DNA of 64,000 nucleotides, taken from positions 62,001 through 126,000 of the IMG/VR virus record IMGVR_UViG_3300017971_000185, one strand, 5' to 3'. Below are positions 45,345-54,901 of this stretch, piece by piece (position 1 is the first letter of the stretch; each line of letters starts with the position of its first letter). The translations under genes were made by a program, and so were the position numbers. The stretch is from a virus. Under the pieces are notes generated by a model. That model ran no database searches. It was not told where the DNA came from and saw only the letters and a list, made by a program, of their open reading frames with translations.

Positions 45345-46511
45345 ATGACTGTCGATTTCCAGATCGGTTTTCCTTGCCCGCATCTCACCATTGAGGAGCG
45401 GGTAGCCCTAGGGGAAGATCGCCGTTCTCTGGAGACTCTTCAGCCGGTTACGTCAGGGGACTTTGTTCGGATTACGGCAAACGATGACGTGGACATTCCG
45501 AAGCAAGGTCTGGTTTCCTCTGCTCGGATTGCGGCAAAAGCTCCCGGTCCGTTTACTATCCCTTGTGGACGGAATCGCATTACGATCAGCAATGCTCGCG
45601 GGTCACTAGAAGACTTCGTGCTTCCTGTTGGTGTGCGTGTCGAGGCGGCACGCGTGGTCGGGCTTCTCTCTGCGGCTTTTCTGAATGCCCAGCTTGGCAT
45701 CTTGCCGGTAAGTCGCAATGGTGTGTTGGTTTTGACGGACACGGACGATGCGGGGCCTCTTTCTCGCATAGACGTGCGCGGGACCGCTGCTGAAGCGTTG
45801 GGGTTCACGGGACAGATCGCGAGCCGAGGCCGACAGGTATACCCCGGCTGGGAGATGGCGGAGCGCGAAGATCTAGTCACCGCAACGAGCATCAATCAGT
45901 TTGTGAGCATCACGACTCGGTATCCTCGTTTCGTTACGCCAATCAAGGCCAATCCCGTTTTCAAAGTCACCTATGCCACGATTCAACAACGGTGTCGTCG
46001 GTGTTCGATGACTGGAATCGAGAATGACTACCGCTTCGACACTCAAGGACTCGCGCTCCTCGTACAGAACGAGGATCTGTTGAACCAGGCGCTGATCAAG
46101 ATCCTCCTGACGAGACGGGGGTCCAACCCTTACCACACGTACTATGGCTCAAGACTGTCCGATTTCCTCGGCAACAAGTCAGTCAATCGGACGACGATTG
46201 GCGTCAACGAGGATGTGATTCGGACGGTCGATACGTTCAAGCGTCTACAGACTCTCACCGGACAGTTTCAGGCAATCACCGCTCAAGAGCGGTTGTTCGC
46301 TGTGTTGTCGATCAATGTGATTCCGAAGGCAGATGATCCCAACGTGTTCAACGTGGTCATCACCGGCACCAATGCTTCGGGAGACCCGGTGACTCTCACT
46401 ACAGTGTATGTTGCCCCCGGAGCAGCGGCACTTGTGGGAGCCAGCGGGAAATCCCTAGGGCTCGGGGGTGTTGGGTTGAAGGAAGATATCACCAGAGGGG
46501 ATGTCTTTTAG
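45345..46511 (+). CDS. Baseplate wedge protein, gp25-like, with N-terminal extension
   Basis: Protein of 388 residues. Residues about 235-360 fit the gp25/gpW-lysozyme-like wedge domain: LLNQALIKILLTRRGSNPYH, TYYGSRLSDFLGNKS, then helices and ITAQERLFAVLSINVIPKAD with a final strand pair. A Cys pair CRRC (217-220) just before it resembles the Cys-containing linker of large-phage gp25 proteins. The first 200 residues are an added strand-rich domain including a module ending TAAEALGFTGQI (about 65-150) that also occurs in the sheath. gp25 initiates sheath assembly on the baseplate. Confidence 0.7.
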   Translation: MTVDFQIGFPCPHLTIEERVALGEDRRSLETLQPVTSGDFVRITANDDVDIPKQGLVSSARIAAKAPGPFTIPCGRNRITISNARGSLEDFVLPVGVRVEAARVVGLLSAAFLNAQLGILPVSRNGVLVLTDTDDAGPLSRIDVRGTAAEALGFTGQIASRGRQVYPGWEMAEREDLVTATSINQFVSITTRYPRFVTPIKANPVFKVTYATIQQRCRRCSMTGIENDYRFDTQGLALLVQNEDLLNQALIKILLTRRGSNPYHTYYGSRLSDFLGNKSVNRTTIGVNEDVIRTVDTFKRLQTLTGQFQAITAQERLFAVLSINVIPKADDPNVFNVVITGTNASGDPVTLTTVYVAPGAAALVGASGKSLGLGGVGLKEDITRGDVF

Positions 46512-46514
46512 CTG

Positions 46515-49500
46515 ATGTCGTTGACTCCCAAAATCCTCGGTCCAGACGGCATAGCTCGTGAGAATTCCATTTTCACGACAACGCTGCCGCAACGCTTCTT
46601 CCAGGGCACTGTCGACGCCTCGACGGTGGACATGCAGATCAGTGTTCGTGGTGAGGCTTTCACATCGAATCCCGACCTGATCATCTTCGAAGGTGAGTCG
46701 TTCCAGATTCCCAATCCTTCAGTGTATCCCGAGGGATTGGAGTTGGCGCCTGGTCTCAACGTCATCGAGGTGCGTGCAGTCTCTTTCTCGGGAGCGGTAT
46801 CACCAGCCGCTCGCGTTGAAGTGACGCTCGTACAGGAGGCCGACGTTTCCTTCATTCCCGATCCTCCGACGAACATCACGGTGGAACGGTTCGATGAGGA
46901 GATTGAGATCTCTGTGCAGATGCCCACGGACGCGCGCGTTCGGGGGATCAACTTCTATGCTTCGGAGTTTTCGGGCGGCGGTGCTATCGGATATCAGCGC
47001 ATCAATCTCGATCTTGTACAGGACACGGTAGTTGTAGAAGAGACCGATACCCTCCACACATTGGAGGTCGACAGCTCCATCGCGACGAACCCGGATGGTA
47101 CTCCTGCGGCCGACCCTTTGTATGTGCAACTGCGGGAGACCCAGACCAAGGGTGGAGACACCATAGAGAGACTGGAGGACGTGACGCTGACGGATGAGTT
47201 GGCGGCAGCGATCACGTACAACGAGCAAGAGAATCTGCTCAAGACTGATTTCCTCGATGTCTTTGAAGTCCCCGAGACGGTCCAGAACATCCGCACTTCC
47301 GTGTCGGTCGCTTCTGTCACGCAGGTTGTCTTTGCCAAATTCAGGCACAACCGCACCGCCGGCCCATCGAGCACGCCTCCCACGGTAGCCGTAGGCGTGT
47401 TCGCGTCTACTCCCATTAGCGATCCGCTGTACTACGTCGTGACGGCGGTGGCTTTCGATGAATCGACGCAGATTGAGTCGGAGTCGGCTTTCTCGATCGA
47501 GGTCTTCGGCAACCCCGTCACTGTCAACCTCCAGGTGGGTGCTTTTCCGGTGGTGTCGAGGTCGGACATCACACAGCAGACGATCACATCCATCTTGCGG
47601 ACGAATCCAACCCAGGCTCTCGCGCCTGGCGCCGTGATTCGTGACACGGTTGTTGATCCGTCCTCCAGTGAGGCAGAGCGGGTCCGCTTTATCGTGGACT
47701 TCTTGCATCGCGCACAGTCCTTTGATTCTCTGTTGCGGGTTGATGGTATCGACGCGAACGGTGATTCCATTGCCGTCCAGAATTCGGCTTACAAGCAAGC
47801 GCTTCAGCGTGCCTTTGGGAACATCAGTACGCAGCAAACTCAGGCCATCATTGATGCGGCTTTTGAGCAGGAAGCTGCGAGGGTTGGCGAATCTCGTCGG
47901 CCTGGTATTTACTCACGCGGGCTTCTCACCTTCTTCACTTCGAGACGGCCCAAGCAAACGATCCAGATTCCTCTCGGCACGCGGGCTGCTATCGGTGGTG
48001 TCTTTTTCAGCACAACGCAGTCTGCGTCAATGCCTCTTGATAGCGTGGCATCGTTTTTCAATCCGGTCACAGGGCTATTTTCTCTCGACGTGCCCATCCG
48101 TGCCGATGAGGTAGGGACGCAAGGGAATGTGGCGCGCGGGCAGATTCGGACACTCGTTGATCAGGTCGGCGGTCTCCAGGTAGTGAATCCAGGGCCGACG
48201 TTCGGTGGTCGGGGTGTGGAGACGAATCTGCAATTGGCGACGCGAGCCAGGAATGCCGTGGCTGGGTCTGATACAGGAACCGAGGCGGGATATCGCCAGA
48301 CTCTAGCAAACATTCCAGGAGTTGAGCAGGCGAAGGTTGTCACGTCGGGTAACACGTTGATGCAGCGGGACTTCGATCCTGCTTCGGGACGACACGTCGG
48401 AGGGAAGGTTGATGTCTATACCCGTGGCGATGTCCTCGCTACCGTCACGGACACGTTCGCCTTCACTTTCGAGATCGCCTACAACATCCAATTCAAGCTC
48501 TTTGGCAACCCGGCAGAGCTTAAGTTTGAAGCCATGGACCCAACACTCTCGGTGGACAATCCGATTGCCGAGATGTTGGATTTCCCCGACGCAGGGTTGG
48601 GACTCCGTAATGCTTCGCAGTCGGCTGCATACGACCTGACGGATGTGCAGATTCTCGACTACAAGACAATTCAGTTGAGCGATGCGGTCCCGCAGCCGGT
48701 GATCACGGCTCTCAGCGATGTGGTCCTTGGGGACTATCGTTACGTGGTCAGTCGCAAGTTTGTGTTGCCACGGCAGCCTACACGAGAGGTGTTGTCGGTC
48801 ACGGGGGCTGTGACCGGCGTTCTCGATGAAGACAACTACCGCTTCTTCAAGACGGAATCGCCGTTGTTGGACGGCCTCTCGACGGAATCGCAATCCTATC
48901 TCCAGATCGATGAGGTCAATGGTCAGCCGACCGGCGAGGTTATCCCTGTAGAGGATGAGGTTCATGTCATCATTGGCGAGTTTCCCGAGTCTTTGTTCAA
49001 CCTGGGTGCCAATGTTCTGACGGTAAAGGTGTACAACGAGGATCGCACGGTTCTGTTCCGCGGTCCCTTCGATCCCAGCGGCATCAGCGATTACACGATT
49101 ATCCCCGGTAGCCAGACGACTCCGGTCAAGATCAAGCGTGTCGAGTCGGGGGCGATTCTCTCGGGCCAGCGTCTCAGTGTTGACTACTCGCACGATGAAA
49201 ACTTCGTGGTCGAGTACACGATCAACCTGGCGGTACGCACTGCCCAGGACGCGGTCGATGCCCAAAAGCACGCTACGGCGGACATCTTGATCAAGGAGGC
49301 CATTCCGGTACTCGTGGACAGAACCGCTACTGTGATCAAGGAGTCGGAGGCAGCCACGTCTACGGTAGATCGGAGCATCCGATCGAACCTGAAGGTGTTT
49401 TACGAAGGGTTGTCTCTGGGTGACTCCGTTCGTCAGTCGGATGAGGCGGCAGAGATCAACCGGAGCGTTGGTGTCGCGTATGTGACGGTTCCCTTCACAA

Positions 49501-50045
49501 AACTCGCGCGACAGCCTGGCTCTGCCGTGCTGCGAGAGTCGCTCACGACGGCACAGAACGCAGACATTACCTACCTATCTGAGTACTCCACGGAGTCCGT
49601 GCTCGTTTGGCTCATCGAAGAGGAGTTGAACGCGGCGACGACTACAGGCGGCGGAGATGCGACGGAATTTCGCGAGGTCACGCAGGATGATCTGGCGATG
49701 GATTTGCAGATCGTGGATCTTCCTTCGATTGGATCCGGTGCGAGTCGTGCGTACATCATCGGGGACGCGGGGGCATCGATCATGGGCTACACGGACGATG
49801 TAACTCTTGAGGAAGAATTCCCCACGGCGACTCCTCAAGAGCGAAATCAGGTCCGTAGAGATCGGACGGCAAACCGAGTAGTCATCTCGCTTGCCGTTGG
49901 GGATAGTCCCACGAATTACAAGTACACGGTCAGCTACATCGTTGGCTCGACCAACGCTGGCGTGAAGAACCTGGATGCCTTTGACATCGAGTACTTCACG
50001 CTCGGAAACGTCAACCTCACCATCGTGGATGAAAAAGACCAGTAG
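46515..50045 (+). CDS. Baseplate wedge protein, J/gp6-like
   Basis: Protein of 1176 residues. The N-terminal ~350 residues are strand-rich with Ig-like features (ADVSFIPDPPTNITVERFDE). From about residue 400 it follows the baseplate J/gp47 plan: a helical start (QNSAYKQALQRAFGNISTQQ), SLDVPIRADEVGTQGNVARG (about 520-540), then RGVETNLQLATRARNAVAGS with DTGTEAGYRQTLANIPGVEQ. J-like proteins form the wedges that surround the hub and change shape on contraction. It starts 3 nt after the gp25-like stop and its own stop overlaps the next GTG. Confidence 0.75.
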   Translation: MSLTPKILGPDGIARENSIFTTTLPQRFFQGTVDASTVDMQISVRGEAFTSNPDLIIFEGESFQIPNPSVYPEGLELAPGLNVIEVRAVSFSGAVSPAARVEVTLVQEADVSFIPDPPTNITVERFDEEIEISVQMPTDARVRGINFYASEFSGGGAIGYQRINLDLVQDTVVVEETDTLHTLEVDSSIATNPDGTPAADPLYVQLRETQTKGGDTIERLEDVTLTDELAAAITYNEQENLLKTDFLDVFEVPETVQNIRTSVSVASVTQVVFAKFRHNRTAGPSSTPPTVAVGVFASTPISDPLYYVVTAVAFDESTQIESESAFSIEVFGNPVTVNLQVGAFPVVSRSDITQQTITSILRTNPTQALAPGAVIRDTVVDPSSSEAERVRFIVDFLHRAQSFDSLLRVDGIDANGDSIAVQNSAYKQALQRAFGNISTQQTQAIIDAAFEQEAARVGESRRPGIYSRGLLTFFTSRRPKQTIQIPLGTRAAIGGVFFSTTQSASMPLDSVASFFNPVTGLFSLDVPIRADEVGTQGNVARGQIRTLVDQVGGLQVVNPGPTFGGRGVETNLQLATRARNAVAGSDTGTEAGYRQTLANIPGVEQAKVVTSGNTLMQRDFDPASGRHVGGKVDVYTRGDVLATVTDTFAFTFEIAYNIQFKLFGNPAELKFEAMDPTLSVDNPIAEMLDFPDAGLGLRNASQSAAYDLTDVQILDYKTIQLSDAVPQPVITALSDVVLGDYRYVVSRKFVLPRQPTREVLSVTGAVTGVLDEDNYRFFKTESPLLDGLSTESQSYLQIDEVNGQPTGEVIPVEDEVHVIIGEFPESLFNLGANVLTVKVYNEDRTVLFRGPFDPSGISDYTIIPGSQTTPVKIKRVESGAILSGQRLSVDYSHDENFVVEYTINLAVRTAQDAVDAQKHATADILIKEAIPVLVDRTATVIKESEAATSTVDRSIRSNLKVFYEGLSLGDSVRQSDEAAEINRSVGVAYVTVPFTKLARQPGSAVLRESLTTAQNADITYLSEYSTESVLVWLIEEELNAATTTGGGDATEFREVTQDDLAMDLQIVDLPSIGSGASRAYIIGDAGASIMGYTDDVTLEEEFPTATPQERNQVRRDRTANRVVISLAVGDSPTNYKYTVSYIVGSTNAGVKNLDAFDIEYFTLGNVNLTIVDEKDQ

Positions 50046-51436
50046 TGTCCAACGGCGACGACAGAGCAGATCGGTTTCTGCCGTTTAGCATCGAGCAGAA
50101 CCCCGCACCGACTCGCCTTGAGGGTCAGGACAGCACCAACCAGATCCAAGACTTGACGGACTCGATCATGGAGACGTTCCTGCGCGTTCTCCCATCGAAT
50201 TACGTCAGTCAGATTAATGGCCCGTACTACACTACGCAGTTTCGATCGCTAGCCGAGGTTCTAGCTCGGGTGCAGGTCACGGCTGAGCAAGCTGCTCTCG
50301 ACGGCTACATCAACTTCACACGTCCAGAGTATCTGTGGCAGGTCATTGGTGCGTTGGCCTTTCCTGAGGCCAAGTCGAATCGGGACGTGCCCACCATCCC
50401 AGGGGATGTCTCGTATCGAACCTTCCTCAAGAGAATCATCGAGCTACTCTTGGAGGGAGCCAAGCTGGAAGTCCAGAAGGAAGGCATCGAGGCGCTGACT
50501 TCGGCCGTCGTGTCGGTGTTGGCGAAGGTTGCCTACCAGCGTGACCCCAACACCGCGTGGGGTTTCCCCGATCAATTCACGTTTGAGATCAACGTCAGCG
50601 ATCGGACGGTTTGGACAGACCCAGGTACAGGCGATCTGATCGAGGGGGACATCGGTACGGGTTTCCCCGATCTTCCTTTCGTGCTTCAGAAAAACGTCGG
50701 AATCGTGCTCCGGGCTCTCAAACCGGGCCACGCAATCTACGATTACCGAAACCTGTTTCTGGAATCCTTTGACACGCTGTTTGAAGATACGGTTTCCTTT
50801 GACTTCGACACGTTCTACTACGAGGACTTTCGGAAATTCTGCACCGGGGCCAAGGAAGTCACCGGTACAGAAGGTGAGACGCTGACCGATCGTTTCCTCT
50901 TCTCGGACCCCACGCGTGAGTTTCGGTGGATCCTACCTGGAGCGATTCTGGAGGTTCTGTCAGGCCCCAATGCCCGTCCCACGCTCGGAGGCGTCGATCA
51001 GGCCACGTTGGGGCGTTACCGTGTCCGTGAAATTCTCCGTATGCCCATCGGTGCGGAGACAACGCCTCGAAGCTATACAACCTCGCCTACAGGTTTGGTG
51101 GGCACGGTAACGATTCTGGATGGTGGTGAGCTAGAAGATCTCAGCCAGGATTGGTCTCTGGCCGAGGAAGGTGAAATTCTGACCCTCAGCGATGGCCCCA
51201 ATGGGGGCCGCTACCGCTTGGAAACGTTGCTTGGCCCGGATGGCGGCTCTGTGGGATTCGTGCCTTCGGGGTCAGGCATAACCAACGTGCGTGTTTCGCC
51301 GAGTCTCCTTCGCTTGGAGACGATCATGCCGGAGACGGCAACAGACCAGATCTACCGTGTGGGAGTTGATCGTCTTGGCGTCAGACGCCCTCAGGTCGTT
51401 ACGGGGGAAGATGTTTCTGCGCAGTTTTACCTGTGA
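50045..51436 (+). CDS. Baseplate protein in the gpI / gp53-like position
   Basis: Protein of 463 residues, GTG start at 50045 overlapping the previous stop by one base. The N-terminal half has features of tail protein I: IQDLTDSIMETFLRVLPSNY, then SLAEVLARVQVTAEQAALDG and FLKRIIELLLEGAKLEVQKE GIEALT in succession. The C-terminal 200 residues are strand-rich (GRYRVREILRMP; GGRYRLETLLGPDG). Following J, this is the normal location of gpI, which attaches fibres to the baseplate. Moderately confident from order and helix pattern. Confidence 0.6.
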   Translation: MSNGDDRADRFLPFSIEQNPAPTRLEGQDSTNQIQDLTDSIMETFLRVLPSNYVSQINGPYYTTQFRSLAEVLARVQVTAEQAALDGYINFTRPEYLWQVIGALAFPEAKSNRDVPTIPGDVSYRTFLKRIIELLLEGAKLEVQKEGIEALTSAVVSVLAKVAYQRDPNTAWGFPDQFTFEINVSDRTVWTDPGTGDLIEGDIGTGFPDLPFVLQKNVGIVLRALKPGHAIYDYRNLFLESFDTLFEDTVSFDFDTFYYEDFRKFCTGAKEVTGTEGETLTDRFLFSDPTREFRWILPGAILEVLSGPNARPTLGGVDQATLGRYRVREILRMPIGAETTPRSYTTSPTGLVGTVTILDGGELEDLSQDWSLAEEGEILTLSDGPNGGRYRLETLLGPDGGSVGFVPSGSGITNVRVSPSLLRLETIMPETATDQIYRVGVDRLGVRRPQVVTGEDVSAQFYL

Positions 51437-51453
51437 GATGGGCCGATATAGGC

Positions 51454-51461
51454 CCTATAGC
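51454..51461 (+). promoter_or_regulatory. CCTATAKC motif, copy 4
   Basis: CCTATAGC inside the 69-nt gap before the first fibre gene, 45 nt ahead of its ATG. The octamer overlaps a partial inverted repeat (GGCCGATATAGGCC). Confidence 0.3.
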
Positions 51462-51505
51462 CGAGCCAAGATAAGGGCCGCTACAGGTCTCTTTGGAGAA
51501 GTTTC

Positions 51506-54500
51506 ATGGCCATCCAAAGCCTCGTAAACGGAATCAATCCTCTGACTGACACCAGCCGGAATGATGCACGTTCTGGCGATGTCATCACGCTGAATTACGT
51601 CGGTGGTCCGTTTGTCACGATCGGTTGGTCGTTGACATTCACACCGGATGCTCCAGACGGAACGCCATCAACCGCAGTCTTGTCGGGTACGTCTGGTCCT
51701 GGTCCGATCACCTTCACGATCGATAATGAAGGTTCCTACATGGTTCGGCAGGTGGTGGACGATGGCGTGTCTATCACCGAGACCTATGTGCGGATTCGAT
51801 ACCTTACCTTCTTTGCCGATCTCAAGCTGGTAGCGGGTGGGGAGCGTATAGATCCTCCGCTTCCTCCGATTCCGGTTGATGCGACTCCAGAGGGATGGGC
51901 CGACGATCAGAACCAGAATCTCCAGACGTTGCTGGGGCTCATCGAGCACGTCTCCGCCAGCGGTCGCATCATCTACGTCGATGCCAACCGTGGCAAGGAC
52001 TACTCCAACACTCCCAGCGATCCCACGGTTGCCGAAGGCTTTGCCGACTTCGACTCAGTTGACAATGCGATCCAGGCAGCGTTGTTCGATCCCACGTACA
52101 ACGGTGGTGTTTCACCATCCCCGACTGACCCGGTGATTGTTGCGGTTCGCCCTGGTCTGTATGATGAGGCGGTCACCTTTGAGCCCTACGTGCATGTCAT
52201 CGGGTGGCCTTCGACGGGTGGTTTCCTTGGCGATACCGATCAGTCAGTCCGCATTCGTACCACATCAGGCTCGCCGCATGTTCTCAACATGACGAGTGGC
52301 GGTGAATTCTGCCACATCCATGCAGTGTTGCTGGAGAATAATGCGTCCACAGCAAGCGCCGCGGTTCGCAAGGTAGGTCTTGGTCAGGCGTATCTCTCCA
52401 ACAGCCGAGTCTTGCAGAACGGAGACAGTGTAGGGCAAGGGCCAGCGGTGGCCATCGATGTGGGTCGTCTCGTGTTTCACGAGTGCAAGGTGATCCAGAA
52501 TGCGACTACGGATGACACGGCTGTAGCTCTACAGCTATCCCCCACAGGGCCGAACACGGCCGAGGTCGTCGCGACGCGCAGCGAGTTTCGCGGCACAAGC
52601 AGCGCGATCTTGGATTCCAACCAGGCTGGGTCCACGACGGAAGCCAACTTCCGCGACTGTGACTTCGTACAGGTTGGTGCTGGAGTCACTTCGTTCTGCG
52701 TGGACTCCTTTGCACCGGCAGCACGGTTTGAGGATTGTCGCTTCATCATGGAGAATGCTGCTACGGACGCGGTTCGTGGTAACCCCGGCGCAGTGGGAAC
52801 GCCAGGCGACCTGCTCATCGCACTACGCGGTTGCATCGTAGGCGGGCCGAATCCCTCGGCCTATCTGGGTATCAACGTAGACGATACGGGTGTCACGGGT
52901 ACGCCAACGCTCCAGCTTGGATCGTCCGAGTATGGAACGCTCACTCTCGGTGGTACGGTTGTCGAGACTGCTCTTACACTTGGCACGTCGTTGTTCTACG
53001 ACAACTCGGTTACGACGATCACGGCCACGAATGTTCAGGACGCGATCGATCAGGTCTCTGCTCAGGCGACATCCATCGCAGATCTCGATGATGCCTACGA
53101 CGGCTACGACTTCACGACCACACCGCCGACACGTCTCATCGGGGGTGGGCGAACGATCACGGCCGATGCCGATGCTGTAGAGATCCATGGTTCGGGTGTC
53201 CCCACCAATCCTCCGCCACTAGAGGATGCGACCGGGGACGGAACGCTTCGTGTTGTAACGGCTACCGAGATCGGAGCGATCAACGCGCCGGAGATGGCGT
53301 TGCGCTCCAACTTCTTCGGCAGTGGCCCGATGATTGAGCTTGGCAACTTGATCTGGAGCGATAGCTCGGTCGGAGCAAACGGTCTGATCATCGCGGGCCA
53401 GAACACCCCAGGCGGGGCGTTGTTCCGAAACTACAATCTGCGGCTTCAGAGCTACAGCGGCCAGGGGAACACGGCAACAGGCGGTGCTTCTCCCGCTATG
53501 GGGTCGGTCATCGTCATGGGCGGATCGGCCTATGCCATCGCTGGCGTGGATTCTCCGGCAGGCGGGACCGTCTATGTCATGGGCGGCAACGTAGACTCCA
53601 ACGCGGTTGGGCTCGCTAGTATCGCGGGAGATATCTTCCTTGCACCGGGCATTACGGCAGCCCCTTTAGCCACCGAAGCGTTTGGGACCGTCCAGATCCC
53701 GAATCCAGAGACGGCGACGCCTGCAACACTCGTTGCGGGTGCAAACTTCGTAGACTCCGGTGCTCCCGCTGGAATCATCACTTTCGCTACGAGCAACGGA
53801 AAGGCGGACATCACGTTCACGGGTGGTGAGGTTTGGGCCGGGCCTGGAGGTATTCAGGAGGCGCTCCAACTCAACACGGGAATTTTGGCGACGTGGCCCG
53901 GCGCTGGAAACCCGATTACGTTGACAACGACGCATACGGGGCCGACTGCCGATCTGGTGTTTATCTCGGACTCGATAGCGGGAGCGCTCAATACGTTCCT
54001 TGGAGACTTCACACCGGGCGGCGGGGCTCTTTTTACTGCGGGCACCTATCCAGATACGGCACGGTTGTGGGGAGCCACCAACCAGATTCTTACGCTGGAC
54101 GCCGTTCTCAAGATGCCTCAGATCGCGCACACGACTATCCCAGCGGGTCAGTCGGGTATCTTCGTTTCGGACGGCACAGCTCCGGCCAGTGTACCTGGGG
54201 TGCCCTGGTACAAAGATCCGGGCGGGATTCTCTTCGATTTGACGGCGGGTGGCGGCGGAGGAGCGCCAATCTCGGCTCCTTATGTCACCTTCAGTGGCCC
54301 TGTTGGTGCGCTCACGAACAATCGGGTGCTGACCGGAACGCCGGGGCGAATCAGTGTTGTTGTTGGTGGCGCGGATGACGGTCCGGCCACAGTGGACATG
54401 ATCACGACCGGAGTCGTTCCCGGCGCGTACACGAACACCAATCTCACAGTTGATGCTTATGGGCGGATCACCGCCGCGGCCAACGGAGTAGGAGCAACTG

Positions 54501-54898
54501 CGGAGAAGCTGCTCTCGCGTCAGATGTTGATTCCGGTCGGCGTACCGGCTCCCAACACGATCCGTGAGTATGACATTCTTCAGTTTTCGGCAGGGTTTAC
54601 TCCGGTAGCGGTGTCCGTGATGGTAAACATAGCTGTCACGCCTGTGTTTCCTCCGGGTAATATAACCATCAGTATTGACGTGAGAGACCCAGTTGGTGTT
54701 TTAATTGGGGCGTTGATTACTCCTTTTGACGTGACCACTCTGGCCCCTAATGTGCCAGCCATTCTGCCTCTTATTCCGCCTTTTCCTTTGTTGATTCCAC
54801 CCAATAGCACCATGGAGATTCGCATGGATCAGCCTCCGGGCGCTTCGACTTTGCTCACGGGGGATGGCCTTGTCGTAGCCGTTACCGGAACGGCGTAG
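51506..54898 (+). CDS. Tail fibre / tailspike-like protein with beta-helix
   Basis: Protein of 1130 residues; GGAGAAG precedes ATG 51506. Residues 1-110 look like an Ig-like attachment domain (GPFVTIGWSLTFTPDAPDGT). About 150-480 has the repeating pattern of a right-handed beta-helix (IIYVDANRGKDYSNTPSDPT, then DSVDNAIQAALFD, VNLTS/HIHAVLLEN-type rungs). Then a junction TNVQDAIDQVSAQ, common in phage fibres, and a Gly/Ser-rich region. The end (PPNSTMEIRMDQPPGASTLL) is a strand pair. No catalytic pair for sugar hydrolysis can be assigned by eye. Likely a receptor-binding component. Confidence 0.65.
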   Translation: MAIQSLVNGINPLTDTSRNDARSGDVITLNYVGGPFVTIGWSLTFTPDAPDGTPSTAVLSGTSGPGPITFTIDNEGSYMVRQVVDDGVSITETYVRIRYLTFFADLKLVAGGERIDPPLPPIPVDATPEGWADDQNQNLQTLLGLIEHVSASGRIIYVDANRGKDYSNTPSDPTVAEGFADFDSVDNAIQAALFDPTYNGGVSPSPTDPVIVAVRPGLYDEAVTFEPYVHVIGWPSTGGFLGDTDQSVRIRTTSGSPHVLNMTSGGEFCHIHAVLLENNASTASAAVRKVGLGQAYLSNSRVLQNGDSVGQGPAVAIDVGRLVFHECKVIQNATTDDTAVALQLSPTGPNTAEVVATRSEFRGTSSAILDSNQAGSTTEANFRDCDFVQVGAGVTSFCVDSFAPAARFEDCRFIMENAATDAVRGNPGAVGTPGDLLIALRGCIVGGPNPSAYLGINVDDTGVTGTPTLQLGSSEYGTLTLGGTVVETALTLGTSLFYDNSVTTITATNVQDAIDQVSAQATSIADLDDAYDGYDFTTTPPTRLIGGGRTITADADAVEIHGSGVPTNPPPLEDATGDGTLRVVTATEIGAINAPEMALRSNFFGSGPMIELGNLIWSDSSVGANGLIIAGQNTPGGALFRNYNLRLQSYSGQGNTATGGASPAMGSVIVMGGSAYAIAGVDSPAGGTVYVMGGNVDSNAVGLASIAGDIFLAPGITAAPLATEAFGTVQIPNPETATPATLVAGANFVDSGAPAGIITFATSNGKADITFTGGEVWAGPGGIQEALQLNTGILATWPGAGNPITLTTTHTGPTADLVFISDSIAGALNTFLGDFTPGGGALFTAGTYPDTARLWGATNQILTLDAVLKMPQIAHTTIPAGQSGIFVSDGTAPASVPGVPWYKDPGGILFDLTAGGGGGAPISAPYVTFSGPVGALTNNRVLTGTPGRISVVVGGADDGPATVDMITTGVVPGAYTNTNLTVDAYGRITAAANGVGATAEKLLSRQMLIPVGVPAPNTIREYDILQFSAGFTPVAVSVMVNIAVTPVFPPGNITISIDVRDPVGVLIGALITPFDVTTLAPNVPAILPLIPPFPLLIPPNSTMEIRMDQPPGASTLLTGDGLVVAVTGTA

Positions 54899-54901
54899 TG
54901 T

